A stretch of 24,969 nt of DNA, taken from contig URHY01000029.1 in the NCBI GenBank assembly GCA_900547815.1, positions 1 to 24,969 on the forward strand, in the 5' to 3' direction. Shown one piece after another: positions 5,171-12,258 of this stretch. Every line of letters begins with the position of its first letter. The first letter of the stretch is position 1. The position numbers and the translations under genes are program-made. Under the pieces are notes generated by a model. The model saw nothing but the letters and a program-made list of their open reading frames with translations. It searched no databases and had not been told where the DNA came from. The stretch is from an uncultured Solobacterium sp. GTDB lineage: Bacteria; Bacillota_I; Bacilli_A; Erysipelotrichales; Erysipelotrichaceae.

Positions 5171-8029
5171 TCACTCCTCTACAATATATCGATAAATGTC
5201 TTCTCTTACGGGTGTATCTAATTGCCATAAGATTTCGACGGCTGTTTTTTGTGTGTTTGGCATCATAAACTGTTTTGTCTTATCAATTTCTGCTTGCATG
5301 TTACCTAAATAATAGAATTCTTTACTTGTTTTATCATCTTTGTTTTTTCGCACAAACAAATGAACTTCAATACCTCTATCTTTGGCATATAAGAAGTTTT
5401 GTACGTCATCACTACTAGTGGTTCTTCCGGATTTGGATATCGCAATCAATTGACTTTCATTGATAAAATGATCTTCATATTTGATTGTATCTTGAATATC
5501 ATTTGCCTTGTCATAATTGATAAAGACAGGGAATGTTTTGGTTGTTTGATCATATTTGTATCCGCCAATGTTTAATGGAACTTCATTGTGTTGCCAATTT
5601 AACAAGCGACATGCATCTTCATATGTATATTTTTGGTAGAGTACAAAGTTTGTATCTTTATACGTATTCTTATAATGTTTGTTATATTGATCCAATGCGT
5701 ATTCAATGATTTCTTTTACCATGGATTTAAATTCTTTGTTTTCTAAACATGTCTTAAATGGTTTTGAAATTTTATTATCTTCCATAAAAATACAATCTTT
5801 AAATGTATTCTTTCCAGAACCGGTTGGAAATTCATTGGTAAAAATATTGATTACATTTGTATATTCATTTTTTGATAGATTATTAGGGAATATATCAATT
5901 TTATCTTCTAAAATATTGCTTAATATTTCAAGTTCAATCTTTCTTTTTCCATTGGCTAGTTTTGTACAAATAAATTTAATAAAGCTTTCTTCAAGTTCAT
6001 TCAATCTTATTTTATAATCTTTTTCATATTTCTTTAAAAAGGCGTAGTAAGATCCTAATGATTTGTTGTCGAAAATTCTTTGTACATCAATTTCTCCATA
6101 GGTTTCAAAATCCATAAGAGTAGGAATTCTTCCTAGTTTATTCTTTAGATTTTTATAACTGTCCTTAATGAGTTTGATATCCGCAAAGTTAGCTGTATCA
6201 ATGGAAGCAAATATTTGTTTCTTACTGATTTCATCAAAGTGAATTGTACTTGATCCAGGAATGATTCTTTCGTCTTCAAGTACATAGCGTCTTATGTTGT
6301 CTTTATTATAAGAACGATCTCCAGATAGGGCGATTGGAATCATAAAGTTATTTTTGTAGTTTCCAATGAAATCTAGAATGACAACATATTCTTTGTCTTT
6401 TGATTTTCTTAGGCCTCGACCTAATTGTTGCACAAAGACAATGGGTGATTGCGTTGGTCTTAATAACACAACTTGATTAATTTCAGGAATGTCCACACCT
6501 TCATTAAAAATGTCTACGGTTAATATGTATTGTAGATAGTCACTTCTTGTATTGGATATTAAGCGATCAATCGCATCTTCTCTTTTTTCTTGAGAATCAT
6601 CGCCACTCAAGGCTAGGGTTCTATATCCTCTTAGATTTAATCTTTCACTAAGGGCAGCCGCTTCTTTTTTTGAACTACAAAACATGAGTCCTTTAACACG
6701 TTCTCCACTATATCCATAATAGTTGGTTTGTTCGATAATGTAGTCGACTCTTTGGTTGGATGTTAAATAATTGAAGTCTGTAAAATCGGTTTCGTTGCCG
6801 TTTGTTAAAAAGTCGGTAATGCCAAAATAGTGGAATGGACATAATAAGTTTTCTTCTAATGCTTGTTGAAGACGAATCTCGTAGGCAATATTATGGTCGA
6901 AGGCTGCATATACATCAAAGTCATCCGTTCTTTCTGGGCTGGCACTCATTCCTAGCCAGAATTTTGGTTTAAAGTAGTCCATGATTTCTTGATAGCTTTT
7001 AGCTCCGATGCGATGGGCTTCATCAATGATGATCGTATCAAATGTATTTGGATCAAAATTAGAATACACTTCCTTTTTAGACATTGTCTGCATGGTAGCG
7101 AATAAGTAGTCTACATTGGTATTTTTACTATTTCCGGATAATAGTCCAAATGTTTTTGTGTTGCCAAATACATTTTTATAGCTTTGAAGAGCTTGTTTTG
7201 CAATTTGTTCTCTATGTACTAGAAATAAGGCTCTTTTTGGATTTTGGTCTTGCAGCGCAAAAGCTGAGGCATATGTTTTTCCTGTTCCGGTTGCACTGAT
7301 TAATAGGGCTTTTGATTCGTTAGAATTACGAATATTTCTAAGACTTGAAATAAAAGCCTGTTGCATAGAATTTGGGATCAGTTGTTTAGAAGGTAATTTA
7401 ATTTCTTCTTTTTGTTTCACTTTTTTGTATTCTTCATAATGCACTCTATAAGCACCAATAAATGCATTGTAGGAATATGTATTTGGGTGATTCCATAATT
7501 CTTCAAATTCATCTAACATTTCAGAAACGAATTCACCGGATTTTGTAGAAACAATTTTCGTATTCCATTCGCGATTTGTCGTTAGAGCCGTATTTGTCAT
7601 ATTGCTAGAACCTACAAGAATTTTATAGATTTCATCGGATTGAAAGATATATCCCTTGGTATGAAAACCATTCTTTGAGTCTGGCACTAGATACATCTTA
7701 AGTTCAATATTGGAAAATGTAGCTAGTTTGTCTAAGGCTTTTGGATCACTAAAAGCTAAATAGTCCGTTGTTAGAATTTTACCTTTGATGCCTTTATCTT
7801 CTAGCGTACGAAGAGTTTGAAGCAAGGGGGTAATTCCTCCCATGGTAATGAAGGCTACACTGATTAGAAAAGAGTCGCAGTGTAATAGTTCATCTTCAAT
7901 GGTGCTTAATACTTTTCTTCCATTCTTATAATCGTTTGAAATAAATTGTGGTCGATATAATATGTTGGAAGATATATTTTTGTCTAGAAATGCGGTGGAT
8001 AGGCCGCTCTGTATATTTTGATAGTTCAT
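5171..8029 (-). CDS. PLD-nuclease/SF2 helicase/DUF3427 fusion protein
   Basis: A 952-residue protein with three parts. Residues 1-190 form a phospholipase D-like nuclease domain with one HxK motif (H123, K125) followed by VGSSNMT. Residues 215-570 are a superfamily 2 helicase: Walker A ATGTGKT at 246-252, DEAH at 336-339, SASP at 362-365, and motif VI QQLGRGLRKS. The C-terminal part, from about 790, matches the DUF3427 domain seen on such helicases. PLD domains usually work as dimers, so one HxK per chain is normal. It is the first gene of an operon with the Nudix hydrolase and is divergent from an HNH nuclease gene. It may belong to restriction-like defence or DNA repair; I cannot assign it to a named system. 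All helicase motifs look intact. Confidence 0.88.
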   Translation of the reverse strand: MNYQNIQSGLSTAFLDKNISSNILYRPQFISNDYKNGRKVLSTIEDELLHCDSFLISVAFITMGGITPLLQTLRTLEDKGIKGKILTTDYLAFSDPKALDKLATFSNIELKMYLVPDSKNGFHTKGYIFQSDEIYKILVGSSNMTNTALTTNREWNTKIVSTKSGEFVSEMLDEFEELWNHPNTYSYNAFIGAYRVHYEEYKKVKQKEEIKLPSKQLIPNSMQQAFISSLRNIRNSNESKALLISATGTGKTYASAFALQDQNPKRALFLVHREQIAKQALQSYKNVFGNTKTFGLLSGNSKNTNVDYLFATMQTMSKKEVYSNFDPNTFDTIIIDEAHRIGAKSYQEIMDYFKPKFWLGMSASPERTDDFDVYAAFDHNIAYEIRLQQALEENLLCPFHYFGITDFLTNGNETDFTDFNYLTSNQRVDYIIEQTNYYGYSGERVKGLMFCSSKKEAAALSERLNLRGYRTLALSGDDSQEKREDAIDRLISNTRSDYLQYILTVDIFNEGVDIPEINQVVLLRPTQSPIVFVQQLGRGLRKSKDKEYVVILDFIGNYKNNFMIPIALSGDRSYNKDNIRRYVLEDERIIPGSSTIHFDEISKKQIFASIDTANFADIKLIKDSYKNLKNKLGRIPTLMDFETYGEIDVQRIFDNKSLGSYYAFLKKYEKDYKIRLNELEESFIKFICTKLANGKRKIELEILSNILEDKIDIFPNNLSKNEYTNVINIFTNEFPTGSGKNTFKDCIFMEDNKISKPFKTCLENKEFKSMVKEIIEYALDQYNKHYKNTYKDTNFVLYQKYTYEDACRLLNWQHNEVPLNIGGYKYDQTTKTFPVFINYDKANDIQDTIKYEDHFINESQLIAISKSGRTTSSDDVQNFLYAKDRGIEVHLFVRKNKDDKTSKEFYYLGNMQAEIDKTKQFMMPNTQKTAVEILWQLDTPVREDIYRYIVEE

Positions 8030-8036
8030 ACCTAAT

Positions 8037-8045
8037 ATTATACCA
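8037..8045 (-). promoter_or_regulatory. Extended -10 promoter of the helicase operon
   Basis: TGGTATAAT on the minus strand is an extended -10 box. Only 7 nt separate it from the helicase ATG, so the transcript would be leaderless or nearly so. Confidence 0.5.
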
Positions 8046-8076
8046 GCATAAAAATGAAATCATAGATCGAAAAGGT

Positions 8077-8082
8077 TATAAT
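8077..8082 (+). promoter_or_regulatory. Possible -10 box for the HNH gene
   Basis: TATAAT 17 bp before the ATG at 8100. The -35 (ATGAAA at 17 bp) is poor. The divergent helicase promoter lies only about 35 bp away, so one regulator could control both. Confidence 0.4.
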
Positions 8083-8099
8083 AATTTAGTAGAAAGAAC

Positions 8100-9242
8100 A
8101 TGGGTATGAATATGGAATTTATAAAGAACGATGTGTATTCTGGAGAACTGGATTATCGAGCTTTTGGGAGTATGTTGGATCATCCTACGCAGTGCTACAA
8201 ATTTTATTGGTTAGAAGCTATCATGAATTTGATGCTGAAAAAATATCGTTTTTCATTTGACGAAATCTTTGATGAAATGATTGTGTCAGCTTGGTATACA
8301 GTAACACAGTATCATTTGTTTTTGGGCCCAATGATTGAAGGAGAAAGAAGAGATGCGATCAATCGAGCTATTGATGTCTTGATTGAAAATACGGCTTTAA
8401 ATGAGAATTCTAAACCAGATGAAATTCGTAGTGTATTAAAAGAACAGAATCATTTGGTTTTGGAATATAAGCGAAAGTTGGCAAAGAATGTTCCCTATAA
8501 ATTATTGAGTAGTTTTTCATCTGAACTTACTCAGGATAAAGGGGATGCGTATCGTATTGAATATATTCAAATATTGAATCAAGAAATTCATCTGCCTTAT
8601 ATTATTGAGAATGGAGTTGGGATTGGTAAGTGTGTTGTTTTGCAGGAAGCTTGGATTCCTTTCTTAATGGATAATTATTTGATCATTAAAAATTGGATTC
8701 AGTATAATAAGATTCAATTTCTTCAAATGATCAATCCGGGCGTGCCTGGAATTATTAATAAACTGGATGATGAAAGGAATAATGTAAGGCATTTAGAAAG
8801 AGTTCGTGAATTGTGGAATGCGCATATTGAAGTGTCAAATAAAGAAATTGTGGATATATATACAGGTAATAAATTAGAATCTACGTTTGATGTGGATCAC
8901 TTCATTCCGTGGTCTTATGTAGCACATGATGAAATGTGGAATTTGATACCGAGCAATGCGAGCGCAAATCGCTCAAAGAGTAATCATTTGCCAGAGTGGG
9001 ATTTGTACTTTAATAAGATGGCGAATATGGAGTATGACTTATATAAGAGTGTTGTAGAATATGATTTAATACATAAGCTATTTGAGAAGTGCTATGCCAA
9101 GAATCTTCAGTCTTTGTGGGCTATTGAAGAATTGTATGTCAAAGAAAATACGGAATATGAGTTTAAGTATAAGTTAGAAGCGCATATGCATCCTTTGTAT
9201 GAGGCGGCTAGAATGCAGGGGTATATTGAATGGAGAATATAA
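8100..9242 (+). CDS. HNH endonuclease domain protein
   Basis: A 380-residue protein with an HNH nuclease motif near residues 264-300: FDVDHFIPWSYVAHDEMWNL, then PSNASANRSKSNHLPEW, matching the DH...N...N/K-x-x pattern of metal-dependent DNA nucleases. The preceding YTGNKLESTF replaces the zinc-binding CxxC found in many HNH proteins, which is also normal for this subtype. The N-terminal 260 residues are helical and I do not recognise them; they probably choose the target. ATG codons at 8100, 8106 and 8112 are in frame, and none has a clear ribosome binding site. The gene overlaps the next by 13 bp, so they are coupled. It lies divergent from the PLD-helicase and Nudix operon, which suggests one functional cluster. 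Confidence 0.82.
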   Translation: MGMNMEFIKNDVYSGELDYRAFGSMLDHPTQCYKFYWLEAIMNLMLKKYRFSFDEIFDEMIVSAWYTVTQYHLFLGPMIEGERRDAINRAIDVLIENTALNENSKPDEIRSVLKEQNHLVLEYKRKLAKNVPYKLLSSFSSELTQDKGDAYRIEYIQILNQEIHLPYIIENGVGIGKCVVLQEAWIPFLMDNYLIIKNWIQYNKIQFLQMINPGVPGIINKLDDERNNVRHLERVRELWNAHIEVSNKEIVDIYTGNKLESTFDVDHFIPWSYVAHDEMWNLIPSNASANRSKSNHLPEWDLYFNKMANMEYDLYKSVVEYDLIHKLFEKCYAKNLQSLWAIEELYVKENTEYEFKYKLEAHMHPLYEAARMQGYIEWRI

Positions 9243-10762
9243 TAATTTCAAAAGAGTTTCTAGATTGGTATGAATATTATAATGAGTGTAAAAAAAAGTA
9301 TTCAAGTTTAGTAAAGGATGTAGAGAATAAACTAATTTGTGGTGAATATAAAGATATTGAACTTTCTTTTACAAATATGAATACGAATAATTTGAATCGT
9401 GATATAGATAGTCTTGAAAAGATTCGTATATTAATGATGCAGGGAAGTACAAGTCAGATTAATGTAGAAATTGAACTTGTGAAAGAAAAAATGTTAGAGT
9501 CTTGTCAGAATGTGAACTTTGGTATATTGTGCAATCCTTTGGCGAGTATGCTTTATCGTATGATTTTGGATTCAAGTAAAATAAAGAAACATATTGATGA
9601 TGTTTCTAAACAATGTAAAGAAAATGATTTTTATATTTCTGTATTTATTCCTGTTTATTTAAGACACTTTTATGCCTCAATTTGTGAAGAGTGTATAAAG
9701 GGATATAGTTCATATGGTTTTATGGAGTTACTAAATTCTTTAATTGACGAAGGTAAGTTTAGTGAAGCTTGTAGTCTTTGTCCAATTTATGAAGAAATAT
9801 ATATTCAGGCTAATAAAAAGGGTTTACTAACTAAAGAGTTAATACAGGTAATGCAGCAGTATGGTGTAGATGTACCTATTACTGAGAAGAATGAAACAGA
9901 GTTGCCTGATTTACCTAAAAAAGCAGAGAGAAAGAAGTCTAAGAAATTAGATATAGAAACACGTAAGAAAATCGTTGGTGATGGAGTTAAGAAAATCTTG
10001 GATATGAGTGATGATGAGCTGATTCGAAAATATGATGGTAAATCAGAGGATGAAGTTCAAAAAATGCTTTATGAAGAGCCTTGGTGTGAGGATGATTATT
10101 TTGATGATGATCTACTTGCGTTTCTTAGTGTATTAACATGTATGAGTATTGATTTTGAGGATGCCTTTATTAATTGGTTGGCTCATTTTATATTTAGAAG
10201 ATTGCTGGATATACATAAGAAAGTGATGGTTGAATCACCTAAAATGGTGAAGACAACTCCGTCTAAAGCACAATCTTTAAAGATTCGTAAGGTAAATCAG
10301 GGTGGCATTTCATCTAATAAGAGTGTAACAAGATCTTCAAAGATTTGTAGTGGGCATGTGAGTCAATCTTCTAGAAAGGTAAACCAAGCTAGGGCTTCAG
10401 TAGCTATTAAACAGGAAGAAACGTTAAATGGTAAGGGTGGAATTATTTTTTTGATCATTATTGGACTTTTATTTGGATATGGCTATATGTCTTTGAAAAA
10501 GGAAGAGGCAGAATGGGATATGGCACAGAAGCAGTATCGTATTGAGAGTAGACGAAAAGCTGAACAAAATGAATTTAGGGCAAGGGAAGAAAAACGTAAA
10601 AAGAAAGAGGGACAAAGTTCAAACTCATCATCTTCTTCGTCTTCATCTTATGATGAAGGAAGTGATGATGCATATTCTGGTGATTATGATGAGGATCGTT
10701 ATGATAATGATGAAAGTTATCGTGATGGTGTAGATGATATGTTGGATGAACTGGGAGAATAA
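9230..10762 (+). CDS. Unknown membrane-anchored protein with acidic, serine-rich tail
   Basis: A 510-residue protein with no family I recognise. Residues 1-220 look helical and contain several cysteines. Residues 225-260 are lysine-rich. Residues 270-340 include an acidic segment (CEDDYFDDDLLAFL) and a hydrophobic helix. Residues 340-400 are basic and rich in serine. One clear membrane segment follows at about 404-424 (GGIIFLIIIGLLFGYGYMSL), then a charged coiled coil (440-465), a run of eight or more serines, and a strongly acidic tail rich in Asp, Tyr and Gly. The start overlaps the HNH gene by 13 bp, so it is co-translated with that nuclease and may anchor or regulate it. The AT-rich codon use matches its neighbours. 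Confidence 0.75.
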   Translation: MENIIISKEFLDWYEYYNECKKKYSSLVKDVENKLICGEYKDIELSFTNMNTNNLNRDIDSLEKIRILMMQGSTSQINVEIELVKEKMLESCQNVNFGILCNPLASMLYRMILDSSKIKKHIDDVSKQCKENDFYISVFIPVYLRHFYASICEECIKGYSSYGFMELLNSLIDEGKFSEACSLCPIYEEIYIQANKKGLLTKELIQVMQQYGVDVPITEKNETELPDLPKKAERKKSKKLDIETRKKIVGDGVKKILDMSDDELIRKYDGKSEDEVQKMLYEEPWCEDDYFDDDLLAFLSVLTCMSIDFEDAFINWLAHFIFRRLLDIHKKVMVESPKMVKTTPSKAQSLKIRKVNQGGISSNKSVTRSSKICSGHVSQSSRKVNQARASVAIKQEETLNGKGGIIFLIIIGLLFGYGYMSLKKEEAEWDMAQKQYRIESRRKAEQNEFRAREEKRKKKEGQSSNSSSSSSSSYDEGSDDAYSGDYDEDRYDNDESYRDGVDDMLDELGE

Positions 10763-10795
10763 AGAAATATACAGTGAAAGAATCGTTGAATGTAT

Positions 10796-10934
10796 GTATA
10801 CTCACGAGTAGTATACTTACGAGTATACAAATTTATTCGGAAGGCTTTTGTCTTGCGAACAAGACAAAAATATATAAATATTGTCTTGCGTATAAGACAA
10901 AAAAGTATTAACATTGTCTTGTGAGTAAGACAAT
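10796..10934. repeat. Array of related palindromes before the AAA/DUF4143 gene
   Basis: Three palindromes of the form TTGTCTT-6 nt-AAGACAA are centred at 10857.5, 10890.5 and 10923.5, exactly 33 bp apart (about three helical turns). The first has arms of 10 bp. Upstream are two more of different arm sequence, TACTC/GAGTA (10799-10810) and GTATACT/AGTATAC (10811-10828). All five share a core close to CTTRCGA. The last ends 36 bp before the ATG. Even spacing suggests cooperative binding of a dimeric regulator; stacked RNA hairpins are the alternative. Confidence 0.75.
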
Positions 10935-10969
10935 ATCTACATATGATAAGGCAAAGGAGGTTGGTACAT

Positions 10970-12223
10970 ATGAATCGAGATATTTTGAAACAAATAATAA
11001 TTGATCAGAAGGAGATGTATCTTGATAATCCATTGATTTTTAGGGATTATGATCTAGAAGAAAATGTAAACTATTGTTTTGTCGGTATTCGAAGAACGGG
11101 AAAATCATATATGATGTATCAACAGATTCATAACTTAATGAATGATGGAATTCCATCGTCACAAATTGTATATGTGAACTTCGAGGATGAGCGTTTATTG
11201 GAAGTTGGTGTGGATGATTTAAATACAATATTAGAGATTGGTATTGAATTTTCTGGTTCGAAAGGAAAACCATACTTGTTTTTAGATGAGATTCAGAATG
11301 TTGATGGTTGGGAAAAATTTGTTCGTAGAGTTGCGGACATGAAGTATCGAATCAATATCACAGGAAGTAATAGTAAGATGTTAAGCAAAGAAATAGCTTC
11401 TACTTTAGGTGGCAGATTCATGATTGTGAATGTATTTCCATATTCATTTAAGGAATATTTGAGTGCAAATCATATTGAGAATGTACGGCTTGATCAAATG
11501 AGTACGAAGCAGCGTGCAGATATTGTTAGTCAATATGAACAGTATGTGACGTGTGGAGCTTTTCCTGAATTGGTGGATATTAAAAATAAAAGAGTGTTTT
11601 TAAATAATATTTATCAAACTGTATATTTGCAGGATATCATCACGAGAAATAAAATTACAAATGATTTTGCGGTACGATTAATTTTAAAGAAGATTGCGGA
11701 GTCTGTAACGAAAGCTTTGTCTTTTAATCGATTAACGAATATAGTGAAAAGTGCTGGTATTTCTATTGGAAAACAAACGGTGATCAATTATGTAGGGCAT
11801 ATGTTGGATTCATATCTTATTTTCTCTTTGCAAAATTATGCATCAAAACAGACATCTCCTAAGTATTATTTCATGGATACTGGGTTACTAGGATTGATGT
11901 TGTTGGATTGTAAAACAGCTCAATTGGAAAATTTGGTTGCGGTTGAGCTGATTCGAAGATATGGATTTGAAAATGTGTATTTCTTTGAAAATAATATCGA
12001 AGTAGATTTTTATGTTCCAAGTGAAAATTTGGCAATACAGGTGAGTATGCAAGTATTAGAGAATGTAGATACTTTAGAACGTGAAACTAGGGCATTTGTG
12101 AAATTGAATGATTTCATTCCAAATACAAAGTGTCTTCTTATCACAAATAGTGAGGAAACTATATTAAAATGTGATGATATTGAGATTGATATGATTCCTG
12201 CATGGAAGTGGTTGTTAGATTAG
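10970..12223 (+). CDS. AAA ATPase with DUF4143 C-terminal domain
   Basis: A 417-residue ATPase. Walker A lies near residue 40 (GIRRTGKS), Walker B near 105 (KPYLFLDEIQN) and an arginine-containing ITGSNSKML sensor stretch follows. The second half, with YLQDIITRNKI and a restriction-endonuclease-like segment (NNIEVDFYVP near 345), is the DUF4143 domain. Proteins of this build are common in Bacillota and Bacteroidota, occur in many copies per genome, and have no firmly known role. I chose the ATG at 10970 over 10943 because AAAGGAGG stands 9 nt before it. Upstream lies an ordered array of palindromes, and a strong terminator follows directly. It stands alone in its operon. Confidence 0.88.
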   Translation: MNRDILKQIIIDQKEMYLDNPLIFRDYDLEENVNYCFVGIRRTGKSYMMYQQIHNLMNDGIPSSQIVYVNFEDERLLEVGVDDLNTILEIGIEFSGSKGKPYLFLDEIQNVDGWEKFVRRVADMKYRINITGSNSKMLSKEIASTLGGRFMIVNVFPYSFKEYLSANHIENVRLDQMSTKQRADIVSQYEQYVTCGAFPELVDIKNKRVFLNNIYQTVYLQDIITRNKITNDFAVRLILKKIAESVTKALSFNRLTNIVKSAGISIGKQTVINYVGHMLDSYLIFSLQNYASKQTSPKYYFMDTGLLGLMLLDCKTAQLENLVAVELIRRYGFENVYFFENNIEVDFYVPSENLAIQVSMQVLENVDTLERETRAFVKLNDFIPNTKCLLITNSEETILKCDDIEIDMIPAWKWLLD

Positions 12224-12224
12224 A

Positions 12225-12258
12225 AAAGGAGATTGACGCTTTGTGGTCAATCTCCTTT
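12225..12258. terminator. Bidirectional terminator between convergent genes
   Basis: AAAGGAGATTGAC (12225-12237) pairs perfectly over 13 bp with 12246-12258 around an 8-nt loop. It overlaps the stop codon of the GGDEF gene on the other strand and serves both genes. Confidence 0.85.

Noticed and set aside
10846..10934. Possible CRISPR array
   Set aside because: The repeats are short palindromes at 33-bp spacing without spacer-like unique 30-bp segments, there are only three full units and no cas genes.
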